Positions 8,804 to 16,482 of a stretch of 64,000 bases of DNA are shown one piece after another; the stretch's first letter is position 1; each line of letters opens with the position of its first letter. Source of the stretch: Mycolicibacterium frederiksbergense (lineage in GTDB: Bacteria > Actinomycetota > Actinomycetes > Mycobacteriales > Mycobacteriaceae); assembly GCF_029893345.1 (NCBI RefSeq), contig NZ_JARXVE010000010.1, positions 164,527-228,526 of the forward strand, in the 5' to 3' direction. The notes beneath the pieces were generated by a model, which ran no database searches, was not told the origin of the DNA, and was given only the letters and a program-made list of their open reading frames with translations. The position numbers and the translations under genes were made by a program.

Positions 8804-10236
8804 CGCCGGACCTCCCACGGGTTGTAGTCGGCGAAGATGTCACCGGCCACCGTTTCGTCGAACACACCCACCCGCTCGGCCAGACCGGGGACGTGGCTGG
8901 CCCGGACCGCGTAAACCCCGAACCCGACTGCCATCAGGGTGGCGTAGACGGCGGTGGCGATCCACACCGGCGACGCCACCGTGAACGCCGCCCAGGCAAT
9001 GATGGCGACCATCGATGTTGCGGCGGCCAGGCCGATGATCAGCGGTGTCCGGGTCAGCTCGCCGATGCGGTGCAGGAACGCCGGTGTCGCCAGACAGACC
9101 AACAGATACGCGCCGACGTATCCGTGTGCCGACACGGCCAGCAGCCCGATCATCACTTCCCGGGGAGAACCGACGAGCATCAGATAGCCGATCGGCACGG
9201 CGGCGATCAGCGGCATCGAGATGAGCAGCGCGATGTGCGGGGTGCGGAACCGCCGATGGACACGGCCCAGGCGCTCGGACACCACGCCCTCGCGTCCCAT
9301 CGCGAACAGGGTGCGAGACAACGCCGTTGTCGACCCGATGATGCAGGCGAACCACGATGCCGTGATGCCGAGCTCCATCACGACCGACAGGGCCGTGGAA
9401 CCGGGGCCGGAGCCGGGCAGCGTCAAAACCAGGGGAGTGGAACCGACACCGCCCTGCACGGTCCTGCCCGACTGCATGGCCACCGCGAACATGTACAGCA
9501 CGCCCAGCGCGACCGGGGTCCAGCGAATCGCGCGCGGCACAGTCACGAACGGTTTGCGGGCCTCGCGGGCGACGGTGCCTGCGCTCTCGAAACCCTCGAA
9601 TGAGGTGATGGTCAACAACAGTGCGAAACCGAGGGCCGAATACGACTGCGGAGCAACGGTATCGGCGCGCTCATGACCTGCGGCCAGGGTGCTGGTGAAG
9701 GTGATGAACAGGACCGCGGCAGCCGCTACGACCGCGAAAACCTCCACTGTCAACGAGATTCGGGCTGACAGCCGGACGCCTCGCACCATCAGGATCAACG
9801 CCACCGCCGCCACCACCACGGCGAGCACCGCGATGGTTGGTCGTCCGGCCGGCACCCCGACGCGGTTGAGCAGCGCAGCGAGATACGCGGCCGCGCCCAG
9901 GACGCTGGCCATCGCGGCCGCCGCGTACCCGATCACCACCGACCACCCCGCGGCGATGCCCGGTATCGGTCCCAGTCCCTTGACGGTATAGCTGTACAGC
10001 CCGCTCACCGCGATCATCCGGGAGGCGAACTGCGCGATGCAGTAGCCGACGGCGGTCATCAGCAGCGCCGTCACGAAGAACACCGGAAGCGTCCACGCGC
10101 CCGCCGCGGGGATGACGAGTGCCGGCAGCGTCACCATCACCGCCGACGGCGCCACCGCCGACACCGACTGGCCCAGCACCTGAGCGAACGAAAGCTGCGC
10201 GCGCCGGAGCCCCGAGACCGGCGAGCTGCTTCGCAT
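8800..10236 (-). CDS. APC-superfamily amino acid/amine permease
   Basis: This protein of about 478 residues is almost entirely hydrophobic, with roughly twelve predicted membrane helices, beginning LSFAQVLGQSVSAVAPSAVM as in APC-family transporters. It probably imports an amine or amino acid for the copper amine oxidase pathway encoded divergently. The start is uncertain: ATG 10236 is used here, with ATG 10266 and TTG 10275 possible in the same frame and no strong ribosome site for any. It is the first gene of a leftward pair with the IclR regulator, and its upstream region carries three copies of the repeated TTC-N6-GAA motif. Confidence 0.85.
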   Translation of the reverse strand: MRSSSPVSGLRRAQLSFAQVLGQSVSAVAPSAVMVTLPALVIPAAGAWTLPVFFVTALLMTAVGYCIAQFASRMIAVSGLYSYTVKGLGPIPGIAAGWSVVIGYAAAAMASVLGAAAYLAALLNRVGVPAGRPTIAVLAVVVAAVALILMVRGVRLSARISLTVEVFAVVAAAAVLFITFTSTLAAGHERADTVAPQSYSALGFALLLTITSFEGFESAGTVAREARKPFVTVPRAIRWTPVALGVLYMFAVAMQSGRTVQGGVGSTPLVLTLPGSGPGSTALSVVMELGITASWFACIIGSTTALSRTLFAMGREGVVSERLGRVHRRFRTPHIALLISMPLIAAVPIGYLMLVGSPREVMIGLLAVSAHGYVGAYLLVCLATPAFLHRIGELTRTPLIIGLAAATSMVAIIAWAAFTVASPVWIATAVYATLMAVGFGVYAVRASHVPGLAERVGVFDETVAGDIFADYNPWEVRR

Positions 10237-10328
10237 CCCTTTTTGAGGGCCCGGTTGCCGCCTCATCCGTCGCAAGGTAGTCGATCGGAGCGGGCCACCA
10301 CAGCGATGTTCGGTAAATCTTCGACAAC

Positions 10329-10341
10329 TTCAAATGAGAAT
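10329..10341 (+). promoter_or_regulatory. repeated operator-like motif, copy 1 (TTCAAATGAGAAT)
   Basis: This is an imperfect palindrome TTC-N6-GAA in the divergent gap between the permease and the aldehyde dehydrogenase. The same 13 bases recur at 10440-10452, with near copies at 10416 and 12049. A role as the IclR binding site is inferred. Confidence 0.55.
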
Positions 10342-10415
10342 CCGCCGGTGCCGGCGCGCGGCCAGGGCCGGCGGACGCGCCGTCGCGGTCACACCAGCTG
10401 GGAATTCATCGGAAA

Positions 10416-10427
10416 TTCGAATGAGAA
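10416..10427 (+). promoter_or_regulatory. repeated operator-like motif, copy 2 (TTCGAATGAGAA)
   Basis: This copy differs from the others at one position (G for A) and keeps the TTC-N6-GAA frame. It lies 13 bp before copy 3, so two regulator dimers could sit close together upstream of the aldehyde dehydrogenase. Confidence 0.5.
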
Positions 10428-10439
10428 CTGCCGGTAAAT

Positions 10440-10452
10440 TTCAAATGAGAAT
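10440..10452 (+). promoter_or_regulatory. repeated operator-like motif, copy 3 (TTCAAATGAGAAT)
   Basis: This copy is identical over 13 bases to copy 1 and, like it, has an upstream CGGTAAAT. It lies 61 bp before the aldehyde dehydrogenase start, in the region expected to hold the promoter. Confidence 0.55.
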
Positions 10453-10513
10453 GGAAAACGCTGAAATACCCATTACGAATTAGTGGTGACTCACACCACA
10501 TCCGCGGGTAGAT

Positions 10514-12034
10514 ATGACATTCATGACAACAGTGCTCAGTGCCGATCTGGACCCGAGAACCGTCGAATTCATGTCTCGGCCGCGACACCTGTTCATCGAC
10601 GGCCGTTGGGTCGAGGCCGCGTCCGGACGGCGGTTCGACACCGTCGACCCGGCCACCGAAGGGGTCATCACCACCGTGGCTCAGGCCGGGGTCGAGGACG
10701 TCGAGCGGGCGGTGACCGCCGCCCGCCGGGCCTTCGAGGACGGCCCGTGGCCGACCATGACCCCGGCCGAGCGGCAGCGCATGCTGTGGCGCATCGCCGA
10801 GGGCATTTCCGCCCGCGCCGACCAGTTCGCCCAGCTGGAGAGCATCGACAACGGCAAGTCCGTAGCGGTCGCCAAGGCTGTCGACGTCACCTGGGCCGCG
10901 GAGATCTTCTACTACTACGCGGGCTGGGCCACCAAGATCGAGGGCCGCACCATCCCGGTGTCGGTGCCCTGGGCCCCGGGCGCGCGGTTCCACGCGTTCA
11001 CCCTGCGCGAGCCGGTCGGCGTCTGCGCCCAGATCATCCCGTGGAACTTCCCGCTGGTGATGGCCGCGTTCAAAGTGGCACCCGCGCTGGCCTGCGGGAA
11101 CACCGTCATCCTCAAGCCCGCCGAGCAGACCCCACTGACCGCGCTGCTGCTGGCCGAGGTGATCGCCGAAGCCGGTGTGCCCGACGGCGTGGTCAACGTG
11201 CTGACCGGGTTCGGCGATGTCGGGGCCGCGCTGTCGGCGCACGACGGGATCGACAAGGTCGCGTTCACCGGTTCCACCGAGGTGGGCCGCAAGATCGTCA
11301 ACGCCGCATCGGGCAACCTCAAGAAGGTCTCGCTGGAACTCGGTGGCAAGAGCCCGCAGGTGATCTTCGCCGACGCCGACCTGGAGGCCGCTATTCCCGG
11401 CGTGGCCAGCGGCTTCCTGTTCAATCACGGCCAGACCTGCACCGCGGGCACCCGGCTGCTGGTCGAGGACGCCATCTTCGACGAGTTCACCGCCGGCGTG
11501 GCCGAGCACGCCGCCGGCCTGCGCATCGGCCCCGGCCTCGACCCCACCAACGACATCGGCCCGCTGGTATCGGGTGAGCAGCTCAGCAAGGTCACCGGTT
11601 ATCTGGACGCCGGGATCGCCCAGGGTGCCCGGGCCCTGGCCGGCGGCGGTCGCCACGGTGACACCGGCTTCTACGTCCAACCGACGCTGCTGGTCGACGT
11701 GGACCGGGAGTTCAGCGTCTACCGGGAGGAGATCTTCGGGCCGGTCGCCGTCGCGGTGCCGTTCAACCGCGAGGGGCGGGGTAGCGCCTCAATCAGGGAA
11801 GCCGCCAACGACACGCCCTACGGGCTGGCCGCCAGCGTGTGGACCCGTGACGTGTCGACCGCGCACCAGGTGGCCGCGCAGATCAAGGCGGGCACGGTGT
11901 GGGTGAACTGCCACAACGCGTTCGACACCGCATTGCCGTTCGGCGGTTACAAACAATCCGGTTGGGGTCGCGAACTCGGCGAGGGTGCCATTGCCGAATA
12001 CACCCAGACAAAAGCCGTCAATATCGCGCTCTGA
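10514..12034 (+). CDS. NAD-dependent aldehyde dehydrogenase (phenylacetaldehyde-type)
   Basis: This 506-residue ALDH-superfamily enzyme has the PWNFP motif at 176-180, the general base Glu275 in LELGGKS and the catalytic Cys309 in HGQTCTAG; length is normal for the family. It oxidises an aldehyde to a carboxylic acid with NAD(P)+. Its place before a copper amine oxidase suggests it removes the aldehyde that the oxidase makes, as phenylacetaldehyde dehydrogenase does after phenylethylamine oxidation. An ATG at 10523 is an alternative start. Three repeated motifs upstream suggest IclR control. Confidence 0.9.
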   Translation: MTFMTTVLSADLDPRTVEFMSRPRHLFIDGRWVEAASGRRFDTVDPATEGVITTVAQAGVEDVERAVTAARRAFEDGPWPTMTPAERQRMLWRIAEGISARADQFAQLESIDNGKSVAVAKAVDVTWAAEIFYYYAGWATKIEGRTIPVSVPWAPGARFHAFTLREPVGVCAQIIPWNFPLVMAAFKVAPALACGNTVILKPAEQTPLTALLLAEVIAEAGVPDGVVNVLTGFGDVGAALSAHDGIDKVAFTGSTEVGRKIVNAASGNLKKVSLELGGKSPQVIFADADLEAAIPGVASGFLFNHGQTCTAGTRLLVEDAIFDEFTAGVAEHAAGLRIGPGLDPTNDIGPLVSGEQLSKVTGYLDAGIAQGARALAGGGRHGDTGFYVQPTLLVDVDREFSVYREEIFGPVAVAVPFNREGRGSASIREAANDTPYGLAASVWTRDVSTAHQVAAQIKAGTVWVNCHNAFDTALPFGGYKQSGWGRELGEGAIAEYTQTKAVNIAL

Positions 12035-12048
12035 TTTTTTTATGCGCC

Positions 12049-12061
12049 GTCAAATGAGAAT
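12049..12061 (+). promoter_or_regulatory. repeated operator-like motif, copy 4 (GTCAAATGAGAAT)
   Basis: This copy matches copies 1 and 3 in 12 of 13 bases and lies in the 72-bp gap between the aldehyde dehydrogenase stop and the second permease start, just after a T-rich stretch at 12035-12041. It suggests a second regulated promoter within the locus. Confidence 0.5.
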
Positions 12062-12106
12062 CGCCAGCGACATCCATTCCCATTCAATTCCACTGAAGGT
12101 GATGCC

Positions 12107-13570
12107 ATGACAACTGACGCAGTTCTGGAACCCGGCGTGACCGCCGGTGGTCCCTCCCACCGACTGGCGGGAAAGCTCGGCCCCACCGCCATCGTGTTCA
12201 TGGTGGTCGCGGCCGCCGCGCCGCTGACCGTGGTCGCCGGCACCTTCCCGATCGGCATCGCTGCCGGCAACGGAGCGGCGTTCCCCGCGTCCTACGGAGT
12301 GTGCACCGTCGTGCTGTTGTTGTTCGCGGTCGGTTTCACCGCCATGACGCGCCACATCCGTGGTGCCGGCGCCTTTTACACCTACATCGCGCACGGGTTC
12401 GGCCGGCATGCGGGGCTCGGTGCGGCCTTCCTGGCCCTGCTGTCCTACACCGCCGTGCAAGGCGGCGTGTACGGGTACATCGGTGCTTCGCTCAACGAGC
12501 TCGTCACCAGTCATGGCGGACCGTCGGTGCCCTGGTACTGCTACGCGCTGGTGATGATGGCGATCACCGGGTTCCTCGGCTACCGGCACATCGAATTGTC
12601 CGGCAAGGTGCTGGGCGTCCTGCTGGTCTGCGAGGTCGGCATCGTCCTGGTGATCAACGTCGCGGTGATCGGCCGTGGCGGGGCCGACGGTCTGTCGACT
12701 GCGGTGCTGCATCCGGGCAACTTCTTCTCCGGCGCCCCGGGTATCGCGCTGATCTTCGCGCTGGCCGGATACATCGGGTTCGAGGCCACGGCGGTGTTCC
12801 GCGACGAGGCCCGTGATCCCGCCCGGACCATCCCGCGGGCCACCTATGTGGCGCTGCTGGTCATCGGCGGGTTCTACGCGTTGTCCAGCTGGGCTCTGGT
12901 CAGCGCCTGGGGCGACGCGGGCGCGGTGACCGAGGCGACCGACAACCCGGGCACCATGCTCACCGAGACCGCGACCCACTACGTCGGCGCAGTGGCCGGT
13001 GACCTGGTCCAGATCTTCCTCATCACAAGCCTTTTCGCGGCGCTGCTGTCCTTCCACAATGTGCTGGCCCGGTACATCTTCTCGCTGGGCAACACCCGGG
13101 CGCTGCCCGAGCGGTGCGGTCGGTCGCATCTGCGTCACGACTCCCCGCACATCGCGTCGGCGGTGCAGACCGCCTCGGCGCTGGTGTTGGTCGGCGCGTC
13201 CGTCGTCGCGAACCTGGACCCGGTGACGCAGGTGTTCACCTGGTTCGTCGGCGCCGCCTCGGTGGGCATCGTGGTGCTGATGACGCTGACCTCGGCGGCC
13301 ATCATCGTCTACTTCCATCGCACCCGCTTCGACACCCGGCGGTGGAACACCGTCATCGCGCCCGGCCTCGGCTTCGCCGGCCTGGCGGTGCTGTCGGTGA
13401 TGACCGCGGTGAACTTGCCACTGCTTGTCGGTGGCTCCGGCACCCTGGCCGCCATCATCGGCGTGCTACTCGCCGGCGCCTTCCTCGGCGGCATCGTGGT
13501 CGCGGTCATGCGCCCACATGCCGGACATCAAGACGAAAACACTGATATCGCAAAGGAGATCGCACGATGA
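12107..13570 (+). CDS. APC-superfamily amine/amino acid permease
   Basis: This 487-residue integral membrane transporter has about twelve hydrophobic segments; the cytoplasmic N-terminus ends before LGPTAIVFMVVAAAAPLTVV, and GFEATAVFRDEARDP is the conserved APC loop after helix 6. Its stop overlaps the start of the copper amine oxidase by ATGA, so import and oxidation are coupled at translation. The most economical reading is uptake of the primary amine oxidised by that enzyme. It is only distantly like the leftward permease, so the two may carry different substrates. Confidence 0.87.
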   Translation: MTTDAVLEPGVTAGGPSHRLAGKLGPTAIVFMVVAAAAPLTVVAGTFPIGIAAGNGAAFPASYGVCTVVLLLFAVGFTAMTRHIRGAGAFYTYIAHGFGRHAGLGAAFLALLSYTAVQGGVYGYIGASLNELVTSHGGPSVPWYCYALVMMAITGFLGYRHIELSGKVLGVLLVCEVGIVLVINVAVIGRGGADGLSTAVLHPGNFFSGAPGIALIFALAGYIGFEATAVFRDEARDPARTIPRATYVALLVIGGFYALSSWALVSAWGDAGAVTEATDNPGTMLTETATHYVGAVAGDLVQIFLITSLFAALLSFHNVLARYIFSLGNTRALPERCGRSHLRHDSPHIASAVQTASALVLVGASVVANLDPVTQVFTWFVGAASVGIVVLMTLTSAAIIVYFHRTRFDTRRWNTVIAPGLGFAGLAVLSVMTAVNLPLLVGGSGTLAAIIGVLLAGAFLGGIVVAVMRPHAGHQDENTDIAKEIAR

Positions 13571-15492
13571 CCGCAACACTCGAACCTCAGCAGAAGACCG
13601 CTGCCCCCGACCATCCACTCACGCCCCTGAGCGCCGACGAGATCCGCGCGGCACGCCGCATCGTGGATGAGCACGGGCTGCTCGGCGAGAGCGTCCGCTT
13701 CGTGTTCGTCGCCCTGGACGAACCCCACAAACGGGACGTGCTGGCCTTCACCCCTGGCGACGACATCGACCGCCGGGCCCGGGTGCTGCTGCTGGACCGC
13801 GCCACCGGCCAGGGTTCCGACCTGGTGGTGTCGGTGACCGAAGGGCGCGTGGTCAGCGAGGTGTCGATCGACAGCACCGTCGACGGCCACGTGCCGATCC
13901 TCGACCAGGAATTCGAGGACATCGAGTCGTTCCTGCTCGACTGCCCCGAGTGGATCGAGGCGATGACCAGACGCAAGCTGAATCCCACTGATGTGCGGGC
14001 GGTTCCACTGTCGGCCGGGGTGTTCGGCCACGAGGACGAGGTGGGGCGCCGGATCGTGCGGGTGCTGGCGTTCTACCAGTACGACGAGGCAGACCTGCCG
14101 TGGGCGCACCCGATCGACGGCGTGGTGGCCTACGTCGACCTCACCGGCCGCAAGGTCGTCAAGGTGATCGATGAGATTGAGCTGCCGCTGCCGACCGAAC
14201 GCGGTCAGTGGGATGCCGAGCCGCACGCCGTGCCGGCGCGCACCGATCTCAAACCCATCGAGATCACCCAGCCCGAGGGGGCTAGTTTCACCGTCGACGG
14301 CAACCGGATCACCTGGGCCGACTGGGATTTCCGGTTCGGCTTCGACGTGCGTGAAGGCCTGACCCTGCACCAGCTGTCGATCGACGGCCGGCCCGTGGTG
14401 TACCGCGCATCCGTCGCGGAGATGGTCGTACCGTATGCCGACCCGTCGCCGGTGCGGTACTGGCAGAACTACTTCGACCAGGGCGAGTACCTGTTCGGCC
14501 GCTACACCAACGCGCTCGAACTGGGTTGCGACTGCCTGGGCGAGATCAAGTACTTCGACGTCACCATTGCCGACGAGGATGGCAACCCCAAGGTGATGAA
14601 GAACGCAATCTGCTTGCACGAGGAGGACTTCGGCGTGCTGTGGAAGCACACCGACATGTTCAACGGCATGGCCGAGGTTCGCCGTTCGCGTCGCCTGGTG
14701 ATCTCCTTCTTCCTGACCATCGGCAACTACGACTACGGCTTCTACTGGTACCTCTACCTGGACGGCACCATCCAGCTGGAGGCCAAGGCCACCGGCATCG
14801 TGTTTGCTTCGGCCTACCGCGGCCCGGACGGCTTCTCCACCGAGATGGCCCCCGGGCTGGGTGCGCCGTTCCATCAGCACATGTTCTCGGCGCGGCTGGA
14901 CATGGCTGTCGACGGGCTCACCAACACGGTCGAGGAAGTAGATGCCGTCGCGGTCCCCGTCGGCCCGGACAACCCGTGGGGCAATGCCTTCCGCCCGCAG
15001 AAGACGAAGCTGACCCACGAGCTGGAAGCCATGCGCACCGCCGACAACCTCAAGGCGCGCACCTGGCACATCACCAACCCGACCAAGCAGAACCGGCTCG
15101 GTCAGAACGTCGGCTACGCGCTGTACCCCGAGGGACAGCCCACCCTGTTGGCCGATCCGTCGAGCTCGATCGCGAAGCGGGCCGCCTTCGCAACCAAGCA
15201 CCTGTGGGTGACCAAATACGATCCGGCCGAACGGTATCCGGCGGGTCAGTTCGTCAACCAGCACCCGGGCAATGCCGGGCTGCCGTCCTACGTCGCGCAG
15301 GACCGCAACATCGACGGCGAGGACATCGTGGTGTGGCACACCTTCGGTCTGACCCACTTCCCGCGGCCCGAGGATTGGCCGGTGATGCCGGTGGACTACG
15401 CCGGGTTCAAGCTCAAGCCGGTCAGCTTCTTTGACCAGAACCCGGCATTGGACGTTCCAGCTGCACCGAGGTCGCACTGCTGCGAGGATTGA
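13567..15492 (+). CDS. primary-amine oxidase (copper/TPQ amine oxidase)
   Basis: This 641-residue enzyme matches the length and motifs of Arthrobacter-type phenylethylamine/histamine oxidases. Tyr388 in NYDYGFYW is the residue converted to topaquinone, Asp304 in YFDQGEY is the catalytic base, and the copper ligands are His436 and His438 (HQHMF) and His597 (THFPRPEDW). It converts a primary amine, O2 and water to aldehyde, ammonia and H2O2. No signal peptide is present, so it is probably cytoplasmic. Upstream lie a coupled permease and an aldehyde dehydrogenase; downstream lies a small Met/His-rich membrane protein. Its physiological amine cannot be told from sequence. Confidence 0.95.
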   Translation: MTATLEPQQKTAAPDHPLTPLSADEIRAARRIVDEHGLLGESVRFVFVALDEPHKRDVLAFTPGDDIDRRARVLLLDRATGQGSDLVVSVTEGRVVSEVSIDSTVDGHVPILDQEFEDIESFLLDCPEWIEAMTRRKLNPTDVRAVPLSAGVFGHEDEVGRRIVRVLAFYQYDEADLPWAHPIDGVVAYVDLTGRKVVKVIDEIELPLPTERGQWDAEPHAVPARTDLKPIEITQPEGASFTVDGNRITWADWDFRFGFDVREGLTLHQLSIDGRPVVYRASVAEMVVPYADPSPVRYWQNYFDQGEYLFGRYTNALELGCDCLGEIKYFDVTIADEDGNPKVMKNAICLHEEDFGVLWKHTDMFNGMAEVRRSRRLVISFFLTIGNYDYGFYWYLYLDGTIQLEAKATGIVFASAYRGPDGFSTEMAPGLGAPFHQHMFSARLDMAVDGLTNTVEEVDAVAVPVGPDNPWGNAFRPQKTKLTHELEAMRTADNLKARTWHITNPTKQNRLGQNVGYALYPEGQPTLLADPSSSIAKRAAFATKHLWVTKYDPAERYPAGQFVNQHPGNAGLPSYVAQDRNIDGEDIVVWHTFGLTHFPRPEDWPVMPVDYAGFKLKPVSFFDQNPALDVPAAPRSHCCED

Positions 15493-15496
15493 TTCC

Positions 15497-15904
15497 ATGT
15501 CCATCGGTCGCACGCCCGCCGTCCTCGGACGGCGGGCGTGTGCCGTGCTGGCCGCGGGCTCGGCGGCGTTGCACGGTGTGATGTTGAGCCACGGCGGCAG
15601 TGCCGCGCTGATGGCGCTGATGGCCACGATGATGATCGCGTGCCTGTTCTGCGCGCGTGACCTGTGGCAGCGGGGCGCCCTGAGGGTGTGGTGTGCAGTG
15701 GCGCTGATGAACCTCGCGATGATCGCCGTGCACATGCCCATGCCTGGGCACCAACACGGGGCCGCATTGGCCGGCCCGCACCAGACCTCGACGCTGATGG
15801 GTGCGGCCACGCTGCTGGCGCTGATCGAGGTAATGCTCGCTGCGGCCGTGCTGATCTACCGCACGCGGGGTCGCTCGGTCACCGCGTTCGTAACGTCAGG
15901 GTGA
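15497..15904 (+). CDS. small Met/His/Cys-rich four-helix membrane protein next to the amine oxidase
   Basis: This 135-residue protein starts at an ATG 4 bp after the amine oxidase stop and has about four hydrophobic segments. They are rich in possible copper ligands: LHGVMLSHGG, then LMALMATMMIACLFC, then LAMIAVHMPMPGHQHG. I do not recognise the family. Its position and Met/His/Cys content suggest a role in supplying copper to the oxidase, which is inference. Two oddities deserve care. A 14-bp-stem hairpin covers codons 6-15, so the true start may be the GTG at 15545. The last residues (VTSG) are encoded by a hairpin repeat found elsewhere in the window, so the C-terminus may have been altered. 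Confidence 0.6.
   Translation: MSIGRTPAVLGRRACAVLAAGSAALHGVMLSHGGSAALMALMATMMIACLFCARDLWQRGALRVWCAVALMNLAMIAVHMPMPGHQHGAALAGPHQTSTLMGAATLLALIEVMLAAAVLIYRTRGRSVTAFVTSG
15511..15540 (+). terminator. GC-rich hairpin just after the amine oxidase gene
   Basis: Perfect 14-bp arms, CACGCCCGCCGTCC and its complement, enclose a 2-base loop, starting 18 bp after the amine oxidase stop. There is no T-run. It is either the terminator of the amine operon or an attenuator limiting the small membrane protein whose first codons it overlaps. Confidence 0.6.
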
Positions 15905-15941
15905 GAACCCGTTCGGTTTCCCGCCGTGGCGTTACGCACGC
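15885..15941 (+). repeat. hairpin repeat, copy 1 (GTAACG...CGTTACGCACG type)
   Basis: This imperfect inverted repeat starts CGTTCGTAACGTCAGGG and ends CCGCCGTGGCGTTACGCACGC. A near copy in the same orientation is at 16276-16331, and two relatives are near 30.1-30.3 kb. On the reverse strand it starts at the last codons (ASRA-stop) of a decayed DUF559 gene. Confidence 0.75.
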
Positions 15942-16239
15942 GACGCCCACGCCTTGGCGAGCCTGCCGCGGACCGTGCCCGCACCGTCGCGGGCGGTGAT
16001 CCGGATGACGATCCAGCACTCGTTGTAGACCGGGTATTGAGTCTGTGGCGGCGGGTAGCCCGCGCGAATGATCAGCAACCGCAACCACGGCCCAGGCGAC
16101 GACCCGCGGGCCCACCGACGGTTCGGGTGTCTTTCGCAACGTAGGCATCGTGATGGACCGCGATGAACCGGCTTCGCAGGTCGTGGCGCGTCAACGCCCC
16201 GGCTGCAAGCGCCTCACTGCCGATAAATGGTTCCCCCAT
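15932..16239 (-). pseudogene. decayed DUF559 (Vsr-like endonuclease) gene
   Basis: Read on the reverse strand, 16239 starts MGEPFIGSEALAAGALTRHD and continues to HHDAYVAK, the N-terminus typical of mycobacterial DUF559/AbiEi-like proteins. The frame is then lost. In another frame come GYPPPQTQYPVYNE, part of the nuclease domain, and a C-terminal stretch WIVIRITARDGAGTV followed by GRLAKAWASRA and a stop at 15932. The central part, with the catalytic residues, is missing. Intact relatives are near 280-300 residues; only about 100 codons remain here. The gene is a relic lying between two hairpin repeats. Confidence 0.65.
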
Positions 16240-16275
16240 GGGCGAAGAGTGTGCCGACCGGTACCGACACGCCTG

Positions 16276-16331
16276 CATTCGTAACGTCAGGGCGGAAAAA
16301 TGGCCGGATTCCCGCCGTGGCGTTACGCACG
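16276..16331 (+). repeat. hairpin repeat, copy 2 (GTAACG...CGTTACGCACG type)
   Basis: This copy runs from CATTCGTAACGTCAGGG to CCGCCGTGGCGTTACGCACG, nearly matching copy 1 at both ends with a variable centre. On the reverse strand it lies between the end of one DUF559 relic (stop at 16325-16323) and the leader of the next. Confidence 0.75.
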
Positions 16332-16380
16332 CGACGCCCAGTGGCGGGTAGCCCGGCGCGCCCGCCCGCTCATACGTTTG
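16323..16380 (-). pseudogene. tail fragment of a second DUF559 relic
   Basis: On the reverse strand this ends HWASRA-stop, the same last residues as the relic at 15932-16239, followed immediately by the same hairpin. Just upstream, in a different frame, is a PGYPP segment like the GYPPPQ of the other relic, which suggests a large internal deletion. Two degenerate copies therefore stand in tandem. Confidence 0.45.
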
Positions 16381-16482
16381 CACAACGCTGGGTATACGTC
16401 CTATACGCGGCGGCCATTCCAACCGCCTGTGGGCACCTTTGATACTCGACACACACCCCACCAGGATGTGAGGAGCATCTCA

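Noticed and set aside
13567..15492. Possible secretion of the amine oxidase
   Set aside because: The N-terminus is polar and charged with no signal peptide, unlike exported relatives in enterobacteria.
13528..15810. A 760-codon reverse-strand open frame
   Set aside because: It covers the copper amine oxidase gene on the opposite strand; the forward gene has all catalytic residues.
15885..16331. CRISPR-like array from the spaced hairpin repeats
   Set aside because: Only two copies about 390 bp apart, imperfect, and associated with gene relics; no cas genes are present.
16400..16426. Direct repeat TATACG-TCC-TATACG before the APC permease
   Set aside because: Too short and isolated to call an operator; no second occurrence was found near the PucR-linked genes.
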